A program made the position numbers and the translations under genes. This document shows, one piece after another, positions 4,828 to 11,413 of a stretch of DNA of 11,413 bases (its first letter is position 1; each line of letters begins with the position of its first letter). Origin of the DNA: CAYJPV01 sp964396055. Its GTDB lineage: Bacteria > Acidobacteriota > Vicinamibacteria > Vicinamibacterales > JAKQTR01. The DNA is taken from NCBI GenBank assembly GCA_964396055.1, contig CAYNDV010000144.1, positions 1-11,413 on the forward strand. The letters are read 5' to 3'. Below the pieces are notes generated by a model. That model ran no database searches and had not been told where the DNA came from. It saw nothing but the letters and a program-made list of their open reading frames with translations.

Positions 4828-6255
4828 CTATCGCAACTGGTACTTGTCGAGCAGGTAGCGGAACTGACGGGGTGTGAGGCCCAGCAGGCGTGCGGCGCGG
4901 TCGTGGCGGCCGCCGCTCTGCCTCAGGGCCTGAGCGACGAACTCTCGTTCCTGGGATTCCAGGTGTTTCGGCAGATCGACGCCGGCGGCCGGCAGCTCGA
5001 CGGGGCCGGCGGGCGCAGCCTCGGCCACGGCCGCCTCGTCAAGCTTCTGACACACCTCCACCGGCAGGCTCTGGACCTGGATCTCCGATCCCCGCTCCAG
5101 CGCCACCGCCCGCTCGATCACGTTTTCGAGCTGCCGGACGTTACCGGGCCAGTCGTACGCCTCGAGGGCGCGCACGGCCTCGGCCGAGACGCCGTCGATC
5201 CGCTTTCCCATCTGCCCGGCAAACCGGGCGAGGAAGTGATCGGCGAGCAGCGGAATGTCCTCGCGGCGATCCCGCAGGGGCGGCAGGGTCACGGGAATGA
5301 CGTTGATGCGGTAGTAGAGGTCCTCGCGGAACCGGCCGTCGGCGATGAGCTTGGGCAGGTCCCGGTTGGTGGCGGTGATGATGCGGATGTCGGCCTCGAT
5401 CTCCTCCGTGCCGCCCAGGCGCCGGAAGCGGCGTTCCTGGAGCACCCGCAGGAGCTTCACCTGCATCAGCGGGCTCATCTCGGAGATCTCGTCGAGGAAG
5501 ACGGTGCCGCGCGACGCGGTCTCGATGAGGCCCTTCTTGGTGACGGCCGCGCCGGTGAACGCCCCGCGCATGTGGCCGAAGAGTTCCGACTCGAGCAGCG
5601 TCTCGGGCAGGGCGCCGCAGTTGAGGGCGACAAACGGGTGTTCGCGTCGCAGCGAGTGCACGTGAATGGCCCGGGCCACCAGTTCCTTGCCGGTGCCCGA
5701 CTCGCCCGAGACCAGGATGGTGCTGTTGGTGGGCGCGACGGTCTCGATCAGGTCGAACAGCGCCTGCATCACGCGGCTGCGGCCGACGATGCTGGCGAAC
5801 GACGACGCGGTGCGCAGGGCGCGCTTCAGCAGGACGTTCTCCTGGCGCAGGGTCCGGCGCTCGATCGCGTTGCGGACCTTCGCCTTCAGCTCTTCGACGT
5901 CGAAGGGCTTGGAGATGTAGTCGTAGGCGCCGAGGCGCAGGGCCTCGACCGCGGTTTCGGTGGACGCGAAGGCCGTGACCATGATGCCGACCAGGTCGGC
6001 GTCGAGGCGCTTGGCTTCGCGCAGGACGTCGACGCCGCTCATGTCGGGCATCTTGATGTCGGAGATCAGCACGTCCACCGGTTCGCGCTCGAGCGTGGCG
6101 AGGGCGGCCCGGCCGTTCTCGGCCAGCAGCACGGCGTAGCCCTCGCGCCGGAGCACGATGTGCAGCAGTTCGCGCATCGAGCGCTCGTCGTCGACGACGA
6201 GGATGCGTCCCTGGGGCACGGCGTCAGCGGGTGCGTCGGTGGTCATGGTCGTCAC
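4828..6255 (-). CDS. pilR: Sigma-54-dependent response regulator PilR
   Basis: PilR is the NtrC-family activator that drives pilin transcription with sigma-54 RNA polymerase. The 475 residues contain a receiver domain (about 17-128) with the acidic pair D22/D23, phosphoacceptor D66 in ISDIKMP, T94 and K116. An AAA+ domain (about 155-390) follows, with Walker A GESGTGKE (184-191), the sigma-54-contacting GAFTGA loop (231-236) and Walker B TVFLDE ending at D255/E256. The C-terminal Fis-type helix-turn-helix is at about 443-471 (GRHDRAARLLGLTPRQFRYLL). The start is taken as the GTG that overlaps the pilS stop; an ATG three codons later is equally possible, and neither has a clear Shine-Dalgarno. 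The stop TAG is followed by a 357-bp regulatory gap and then pilA. The intact GAFTGA loop fits the sigma-54 promoter seen in that gap. Confidence 0.95.
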   Translation of the reverse strand: MTTMTTDAPADAVPQGRILVVDDERSMRELLHIVLRREGYAVLLAENGRAALATLEREPVDVLISDIKMPDMSGVDVLREAKRLDADLVGIMVTAFASTETAVEALRLGAYDYISKPFDVEELKAKVRNAIERRTLRQENVLLKRALRTASSFASIVGRSRVMQALFDLIETVAPTNSTILVSGESGTGKELVARAIHVHSLRREHPFVALNCGALPETLLESELFGHMRGAFTGAAVTKKGLIETASRGTVFLDEISEMSPLMQVKLLRVLQERRFRRLGGTEEIEADIRIITATNRDLPKLIADGRFREDLYYRINVIPVTLPPLRDRREDIPLLADHFLARFAGQMGKRIDGVSAEAVRALEAYDWPGNVRQLENVIERAVALERGSEIQVQSLPVEVCQKLDEAAVAEAAPAGPVELPAAGVDLPKHLESQEREFVAQALRQSGGRHDRAARLLGLTPRQFRYLLDKYQLR

Positions 6256-7913
6256 GCGGCGGCGATGGGCGCCTGGGCGGGCAGGCGCACCTGCACCACC
6301 GTGCCCGCGCCGGGCCGGGAAGTCACTTTGATCTCACCGCCGTAGTCGCTCACGATGCGGTGCACGATGGCCATGCCCAGGCCGGTGCCCTGCCCGAACC
6401 GCCCGTGGAAGGGCTGGAAGAGGCCATCGAGTTCGTCCTCGGGGATGCCGACGCCCGTGTCGCGGATGTCGATCACGGCCTCGTCGAGGTCGTCGCCGCC
6501 CCGGCGGACCGTGAGCCGCAGGGTGCCCCCGTCCGGCATGGCGCGCAGGCCATTGGTGGCGAGGTTCCAGATCACCTGTCGCACCTGCCCGTCGTCGGCC
6601 TCGCACCAGACCGGATCGGGCGGCAGGTCCACGTCGATCGTGTGCTGCTCGCCGACGTCGGCGCTGTGGCGCAGGAGCATCGCGGTGTCGCCGACGGCGC
6701 GGCGCAGGTCGAGGCGGGCGACGGCGAAGCGCTGGGGCCGCGCGTACGCCAGGAAGTGCGTGATGGTCTGGTTCAGGCGGCTCGACTCGCGCGAGACGAT
6801 GTCCATGAGCTGCGCCTGTTCGTCGGTGAGCTGCAGCTCCTGGCGCAGCAGCTGGATCGAGCCGGTCATCGACGCCAGGGGGTTCCGGATCTCGTGGGCG
6901 ATGCCCGCGGCCATCTCGCCGACGGCCGCGAGGCGCTGCTGGAGGCGGGCGTCGCGCTCGAGGCGGCGCAGCGTCGTGACGTCCTGGAAGGTGAACAGGA
7001 CGCCGGTCCGCAGGCCGCCGGCGAGGAACGCGGTGGCGCTGAGGCCCAGATCGATTTCCGTGCCGTCGGCGCGCCGGTACCGGTAGTCGGCGCGGCGGCT
7101 GCCCGCGAAGCCGGGCTCGGCGTCGAGGCGCGCGGCGAACTCCGCCGGCAGCTGCAGGATCGACGCCGCCTGGGCCCCGAGGAATGCCGCCACGCTCCGG
7201 CCGGTGATTGCCTCGGCCGCGGGATTGGCCGTCAGGACCCGGCCGGCCGTGTCGGTGGTCACCAGGCCCATGGTGAGGCTGTTGAGGATGTGCTGGCTGA
7301 AGGCCTGGAGGCTCGCGATCTCGGTGGAGGCGTCGGCGAGCTCCTGGTCCGTGCGGCGCAGGCGCTCGGCCAGCGAGGCCACGAGGATGCCGACGGCGAG
7401 GAACCCGCCGACGTTGGTGGCCGCCGTGTAGAACGCGAGCTGCGGCTCGGGCAGCACCACCGGCACGCCGGACCACGAATCCCAGCTGCGGACGTCAGGC
7501 CGCGCGTACTGGACGACGACCAGCATCGTGTAGAGCAGGGAGCTCAGCACGGCGACCAGAATCGCGCCGCGCCGGTGCTGCAGGATGGCGGCCGCGATGA
7601 TCGGCAGCACGAACAGCGACGAGAAGTAGCTCGTCACGCCGCCGGACACCCACACGAAGGTGGCGACGATGAGGGCATCCACGGCGAGCTGCAGGTCCAG
7701 GAGCCAGCGGCGGCGCTCCGCCGGCTGGAGCGCCGTGACGTACAGCCCTGAGAGCCCCACGGTGGCCGCGAGGAGAGCGTAGAGCAGCCACGGCCGGGTG
7801 CCAGGGGCACCGCGCCACTGCACCAGCGTCGCCGAGCCGAGCAGCACGATCGTGAGCAGCAGGCGGAGCCCGATGAGCGCGACCAGCGTGCGCCGACGTG
7901 GGTTCTCCGCCAT
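6252..7913 (-). CDS. pilS: Sensor histidine kinase PilS
   Basis: PilS is the membrane histidine kinase that controls PilR phosphorylation and, through it, pilin transcription. In Pseudomonas the six-TM PilS senses pilin in the inner membrane. The 553 residues show about six hydrophobic segments (near 10-32, 41-60, 72-90, 97-110, 116-135 and 165-182). These are followed by a PAS domain (about 205-318), a dimerisation/phosphoacceptor region with H340 in GIAHEIRNPL, and a HATPase domain with N box (N450 to N454), G1 box DTGVGIP (485-491) and G2 box GTGLGMAI (509-516). All catalytic boxes look intact. The ATG start follows a GGAGGAGG stretch within a few bases. The TGA stop overlaps the GTG start of pilR (GTGA), suggesting translational coupling of kinase and regulator. 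I assign PilS rather than a generic NtrB-like kinase from the six-TM form and the position between pilC and pilR. Confidence 0.93.
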   Translation of the reverse strand: MAENPRRRTLVALIGLRLLLTIVLLGSATLVQWRGAPGTRPWLLYALLAATVGLSGLYVTALQPAERRRWLLDLQLAVDALIVATFVWVSGGVTSYFSSLFVLPIIAAAILQHRRGAILVAVLSSLLYTMLVVVQYARPDVRSWDSWSGVPVVLPEPQLAFYTAATNVGGFLAVGILVASLAERLRRTDQELADASTEIASLQAFSQHILNSLTMGLVTTDTAGRVLTANPAAEAITGRSVAAFLGAQAASILQLPAEFAARLDAEPGFAGSRRADYRYRRADGTEIDLGLSATAFLAGGLRTGVLFTFQDVTTLRRLERDARLQQRLAAVGEMAAGIAHEIRNPLASMTGSIQLLRQELQLTDEQAQLMDIVSRESSRLNQTITHFLAYARPQRFAVARLDLRRAVGDTAMLLRHSADVGEQHTIDVDLPPDPVWCEADDGQVRQVIWNLATNGLRAMPDGGTLRLTVRRGGDDLDEAVIDIRDTGVGIPEDELDGLFQPFHGRFGQGTGLGMAIVHRIVSDYGGEIKVTSRPGAGTVVQVRLPAQAPIAAA

Positions 7914-7932
7914 GCCCTCCTCCGCCGCCCCG

Positions 7933-9147
7933 TCAGGTCAGCTTGCTGATCAGGTCGAAGATCGGCATGTACATGGCGATGACGATGCCGCCGACGACGC
8001 CGCCGAGGAACGCGATCATGAGCGGCTCGAGCAGGGTCAGCAGGCCGGCGACGGCCGTGTCGACTTCCTCCTCGTAGAAGTCCGCGATCTTGGCCAGCAT
8101 GGCGTCGAGGGCGCCGGTCGCCTCGCCGACGCCGATCATCTGGCTGACCATGGGCGGAAAGACCCCGGTTTCCTTGAGGGGCGCCGCAATCGTCTCGCCG
8201 CGCTCGATGCTGCGCCGCGTCGCGAGGATCGCGTCCTCGACGATGGCGTTGCCCGCGGTCCGGGCGGTGATGTCGAGGCCATCGAGGATCGGCACGCCCG
8301 AGCTGATGAGCGTGGACAGGGTGCGGCAGAAACGCGCCACCGCGATCTTCCGCAGGATGAGGCCGATGACGGGCGCCTTGAGCAGCAGCCGGTCGATCGC
8401 CCGGCGCCCGCCCTCGGTGGCGTAGTACTGCCGCAGGGCGTACACCAGGGCGATGAAGCCGACGACGAGGAACGGCAGGAAGCGGACGAGCGTGTTGCTC
8501 ATCCAGATGACGACCAGCGTCGGCAGGGGCAGCTCGGCGCCCAGGCCCGCGAACAGGGCGGCGAAGGTCGGGATGACCTTCCAGAGGATTGCGGCCACGA
8601 CGATGACGGCGATCGAGATGACGGCGATCGGGTAGATCATCGCCGACTTGACCTGGCTCTTCAGCTTGACGTTCTTCTCGATGTAGACGGCCAGGCGCTT
8701 GAGGATCGTGTCGAGGATGCCGCCCGCCTCGCCTGCGGCCACCATGTTGACGAAGAGGCCATCGAAGGCATTGGGATGCTTGCGCATCGCGTCGGCCAGG
8801 GACGCCCCGGACTCGACGTCGCCCCGCGTCTGCAGGATGACCTGCGCGAAGGTCTTGTCCTCCTCCTGGCTCCCCAGGATCTCGAGGCACTGGACCAGCG
8901 GCAGGCCGGCATCGATCATGACGGAGAACTGCCGCGTGAAGATCGCGAGGTTGCGGGCCGCCACCGCCTTGCCCTTGCGGCCCTTGCGGGCCGGGGCGTC
9001 GGTCTTGCCCTTGACGGGAGTGATCTTGGTGACCAGCACCTGTTCGCGGCGCAGGGCGGCCACGGCGCCTTCGACCGTGTCGGCCACGCGCTCGCCCTTG
9101 ACGACCTCGCCGGTCCGGCTGCGGCCCGAGTACGCGAATGTGGGCAT
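7933..9147 (-). CDS. pilC: Type IV pilus inner-membrane platform protein PilC
   Basis: PilC is the polytopic platform on which PilB and PilT act to insert or remove pilin subunits. The 404-residue length is typical for PilC/GspF. Two GspF (T2SSF) repeats are visible. The first runs from about 68 to 193, with RQFSVMIDAGLPL and the MVAAGEAGGILD turn. The second runs from about 270 to 395, with RTLSTLISSGVPILDGL and MIGVGEATGALD. Membrane segments lie near 170-192, 210-238 and 366-393. Residues 1-60 are a soluble N-terminal part with a basic linker (ARKGRKGK). The ATG start has a strong GGAGG about 10 bases upstream. The gene lies 33 bp after pilT and 19 bp before pilS in one transcription direction, consistent with an operon. 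Confidence 0.96.
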   Translation of the reverse strand: MPTFAYSGRSRTGEVVKGERVADTVEGAVAALRREQVLVTKITPVKGKTDAPARKGRKGKAVAARNLAIFTRQFSVMIDAGLPLVQCLEILGSQEEDKTFAQVILQTRGDVESGASLADAMRKHPNAFDGLFVNMVAAGEAGGILDTILKRLAVYIEKNVKLKSQVKSAMIYPIAVISIAVIVVAAILWKVIPTFAALFAGLGAELPLPTLVVIWMSNTLVRFLPFLVVGFIALVYALRQYYATEGGRRAIDRLLLKAPVIGLILRKIAVARFCRTLSTLISSGVPILDGLDITARTAGNAIVEDAILATRRSIERGETIAAPLKETGVFPPMVSQMIGVGEATGALDAMLAKIADFYEEEVDTAVAGLLTLLEPLMIAFLGGVVGGIVIAMYMPIFDLISKLT

Positions 9148-9180
9148 GGGTGCTCGCTCCTCCGCTCCGTGTCGCGCCGC

Positions 9181-10305
9181 CTAGCGGCCGGCCGCCATCG
9201 GCCCCCGCGGGCCGGGGCGGCCGGCGCCGGCCACCACGCCGGCGCCGCGGTTGATCATTTCGCGCAGCTCGTCCTTCAGCGACGACGCCGTCAGCGCCGT
9301 CTCGAGGGTGATCGCGCCGGCGTAGTAGAGGCTCGCCAGGCACTGGTTCAGCGTCTGCGACCCCACCTTTTCCTGGCCGGCCTGCATCGACGCGTAGATC
9401 TGGTGGATCTTGTCCTCGCGGATCAGGTTGCGGATGGCCGGGGTCGGCACCAGGATCTCGACCGCCACCACCCGGCCGCGCCCGTCCGCGCGCGGCAGCA
9501 GCGTCTGGCAGACGATGCCCTCGAGCACCATCGACAACTGGGTCCGGATCTGGGACTGCTGGTGGGCCGGGAAGATGTCGATGATGCGGTTGACCGTCTG
9601 GGCCGCCGAGTTCGTGTGCAGCGTCGCGAAGGTGAGGTGGCCCGTCTCCGCCACGCGCAGCGCGGATTCCACCGTCTCGAGGTCGCGCATCTCGCCGATG
9701 TACACGATGTCGGGGTCCTCGCGCAGCGCCGATCGCAGCGCCTCGGCGAACCCGAGCGTGTCGCTCAGCACCTCGCGCTGGTTGACCAGGCAGCCCTTGT
9801 GCGGGTGCAGGTACTCGATCGGATCCTCGATGGTCAGGATGTGCTCCGACCGCTCCATGTTGATCTTGTCGATGAGCGCCGCCAGGGTCGTCGACTTGCC
9901 GCTGCCCGTGGGGCCCGTGACCAGCACGAGCCCGCGGGGCCGCTCGGCCAGCGACGCGATCACCGGCGGCAGGCCGAGCTCCCGCAGTCCCCGGATCTCC
10001 TCCGGGATCAGGCGGAACACGGCCCCCACGGCGCCCCGCTGGCTGAAGACGTTGCAGCGGAACCGCGCGAGGCCCCGCACGCCGAACGAGAAGTCGAGCT
10101 CGAGCTGCTCCTCGAACCGTTTCTTCTGCGCGTCGCTGAGGACGCTGTAGACGAGACGCTTGGTGTCGGCCGGCGAGAGCTCGTCGGTGGGCAGGCGCTG
10201 CAGCTTGCCGTGAACCCGGATCTGGGGCGGCGTGCCGCTCGCGATGTGCAGATCCGAGGCCCCCTGTTCGAACATCGTCTTGAGCAGTTCCGGCAGCGTC
10301 GTCAT
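9181..10305 (-). CDS. pilT: Type IV pilus retraction ATPase PilT
   Basis: This ATPase depolymerises the pilus, giving twitching motility and DNA uptake. The 374-residue protein has an N-terminal PAS-like part and a RecA-like core. Key motifs are Walker A GPTGSGKST (131-139), an Asp box around LTIEDPIEYLH (157-167), Walker B IVYIGEMRDLET (200-211) and a His box with TGHLTFATLHTN (221-232). The segment AIRNLIRE at 290-297 is the C-terminal motif known to be needed for PilT retraction, which separates it from PilB. It has no zinc tetracysteine. The start is ATG with GGAG about 8 bases upstream. The last 20 or so residues form a Gly/Pro/Ala-rich tail after the usual end of the family, probably disordered. 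The gene lies 37 bp after pilB and 33 bp before pilC. PilU is an alternative, but the single copy next to pilB and the motif favour PilT. Confidence 0.96.
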   Translation of the reverse strand: MTTLPELLKTMFEQGASDLHIASGTPPQIRVHGKLQRLPTDELSPADTKRLVYSVLSDAQKKRFEEQLELDFSFGVRGLARFRCNVFSQRGAVGAVFRLIPEEIRGLRELGLPPVIASLAERPRGLVLVTGPTGSGKSTTLAALIDKINMERSEHILTIEDPIEYLHPHKGCLVNQREVLSDTLGFAEALRSALREDPDIVYIGEMRDLETVESALRVAETGHLTFATLHTNSAAQTVNRIIDIFPAHQQSQIRTQLSMVLEGIVCQTLLPRADGRGRVVAVEILVPTPAIRNLIREDKIHQIYASMQAGQEKVGSQTLNQCLASLYYAGAITLETALTASSLKDELREMINRGAGVVAGAGRPGPRGPMAAGR

Positions 10306-10342
10306 TCGCGTCTCCGTCCCGGCCGTCCCGCCGCGCGGCCCC

Positions 10343-11413
10343 CTAGCCCACCGTCTCGCGCAGGACCTCTTCGATCGTCGTCACGCCGTCCTTGATCTTC
10401 CGCAGGCCGCTCTGGCGCAGCGTCAGCATCCCCTCTTCCATGGCCTTGCGGCGCAGCTCCAGCCCCGAGGCCCCCACGAGAATCAGTTCCTTGAGCGCGT
10501 CGGTGACTTCCATGACCTCGTAGAGGCCCACGCGCCCCTTGTACCCCGTGCCGTTGCACTTCTCGCAGCCGGCGCCGTGCATGGGCGCGACGCTGGCCGC
10601 CTCGTCCGGCTTGAAGCCCACCTTCGTCAGCGCCGCCGGCGGCACCTGGTTCGGCTGCTTGCAGGCCGCGCACACGCGCCGCACCAGACGCTGGGCGCAG
10701 ATCAGGTTCACCGAGCTCGCCACCAGGAACGGCTCGATGCCCATGTTCATGAGGCGGCTGATCGTGCTCGGCGCGTCGTTGGTGTGCAGCGTCGAGAGCA
10801 CCAGGTGCCCGGTCAGGGCCGCCTTGACCGCGATCTCGGCCGTCTCGAAGTCGCGGATCTCGCCGACCAGGATGATGTTCGGGTCCTGGCGCAGGAAGGC
10901 GCGCAGCGCCGCCGCGAACGTCAGGCCGATGGTCTCGCGGATCTGCACCTGGTTGATGCCCGGCAGGTTGAACTCCACCGGGTCTTCCGCCGTCATGATG
11001 TTCGTCTCGGGCGTGTTGATCTTCGCCATCGACGAGTACAGCGTGTTCGTCTTGCCGCTGCCCGTGGGCCCCGTCACCAGCACCATGCCCCACGGCTTCT
11101 GGATGTTGGCCTCGAACTTCGCCAGCGACTCGGCCTCGAAGCCGAGCCGCGTCATGTCCAGCATCAGCTTGTCGCGATCGAGGAGCCGCAGCACGATCTT
11201 CTCGCCGAACAGCGTCGGCAGCACCGACACGCGGAAGTCGATCTCCTTCGAACGGCCCTGGTCGTTGTACCGGATCTTGATGCGGCCGTCCTGCGGCAGG
11301 CGTTTCTCCGCGATGTCCAGCTTGGCCAGGATCTTGAGCCGCGAGGCAATCGCGTCCCGGAACTTCAACGCCGGGCTCATCACGTTGTACAGCACGCCGT
11401 CGATGCGGTACCG
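10343..11413 (-). CDS. pilB: Type IV pilus extension ATPase PilB (5' end cut by window edge)
   Basis: This is the hexameric cytoplasmic ATPase that powers pilus assembly at the PilC platform. The 356 visible residues are the C-terminal part of a protein that is usually about 560-570 residues long. The frame stays open to the window edge with conserved family sequence (RYRIDG, then RLPQDGRIKIR), so the GTG at 11395 is internal and the real start lies outside. Counting from the first visible codon, I see Walker A GPTGSGKT at about 115-122, an Asp box around AEDPVEF (about 143), a Walker B segment ending in GEIRD (about 185) and a His box TGHLVLSTLHT (about 201-211). The paired cysteines CxxC (248/251) and CxxC (283/286) form the zinc-binding tetracysteine typical of PilB/GspE and absent from PilT. 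The stop is TAG, 37 bp before pilT. GspE of type II secretion is the alternative, but the following pilT, pilC, pilS and pilR make PilB clear. Confidence 0.96.
   Translation of the reverse strand, partial: RYRIDGVLYNVMSPALKFRDAIASRLKILAKLDIAEKRLPQDGRIKIRYNDQGRSKEIDFRVSVLPTLFGEKIVLRLLDRDKLMLDMTRLGFEAESLAKFEANIQKPWGMVLVTGPTGSGKTNTLYSSMAKINTPETNIMTAEDPVEFNLPGINQVQIRETIGLTFAAALRAFLRQDPNIILVGEIRDFETAEIAVKAALTGHLVLSTLHTNDAPSTISRLMNMGIEPFLVASSVNLICAQRLVRRVCAACKQPNQVPPAALTKVGFKPDEAASVAPMHGAGCEKCNGTGYKGRVGLYEVMEVTDALKELILVGASGLELRRKAMEEGMLTLRQSGLRKIKDGVTTIEEVLRETVG

Noticed and set aside
4808..4830. GC-rich palindromic stretch right after pilR as a terminator
   Set aside because: It is made of short self-complementary GC runs common in this composition, has no T-run and partly overlaps the pilR stop codon.
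7798..10395. Very long open frame on the plus strand (and others at 684-2441, 1828-3213 and 4711-6345)
   Set aside because: They lie opposite conserved minus-strand genes with full family motifs. Their translations are Arg/Gly/His/Gln-rich without recognisable domains, as expected from antisense frames in GC-rich DNA.
10343..11395. GTG at 11395 as the pilB start
   Set aside because: Conserved PilB sequence (RYRIDG) continues upstream to the window edge, and Walker A would be too near the start. The gene is truncated by the window, not short.

Overview
The window is part of a type IV pilus (T4P) gene cluster from a high-GC Gram-negative bacterium. Every supportable gene lies on the minus strand, so transcription runs from the right end (about 11.4 kb) to the left end. 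The gene order, the style of the pilins and a VKOR-DsbA fusion fit a high-GC Acidobacteriota lineage (Vicinamibacterales-like). The order pilB-pilT-pilC-pilS-pilR-pilA followed by an ABC transporter also resembles the Myxococcus xanthus pil cluster. The taxonomic guess is an inference of moderate confidence; there is no rRNA or phylogenetic marker here.

Right part (11413 to 4828): pilB (extension ATPase, cut by the window edge), pilT (retraction ATPase), pilC (inner-membrane platform), pilS (six-TM sensor kinase) and pilR (sigma-54 response regulator). They are closely spaced or overlapping and look like one operon. Together they make the motor and the switch that controls pilin expression.

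Middle (4827 to 3200): a 357-bp regulatory gap carries a near-consensus sigma-54 -24/-12 promoter, an A/T-rich IHF-like site and two upstream inverted repeats that could bind PilR. Next come two tandem type IV prepilin genes whose mature products are about 64% identical by my hand alignment, separated by a strong hairpin terminator. A 5'-terminal stem-loop is predicted on the first pilin mRNA.

Left part (3084 to 1): a VKOR-DsbA fusion (a complete disulfide-forming system in one polypeptide), then an ABC-2 type ATPase and permease that occupy the place of M. xanthus pilH/pilI, then the first codons of another gene overlapping the permease stop.

How it may work together: PilS signals to PilR, and PilR with sigma-54 turns on the first pilin gene. 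Each mature pilin has exactly two cysteines, at identical aligned positions, so the neighbouring VKOR-DsbA protein is a natural candidate to make the pilin disulfide. I see no phage, IS element, CRISPR array, tRNA or rRNA. The window is mostly a well-known system; the less ordinary parts are the oxidase-pilin linkage and the layered control around the tandem pilins.
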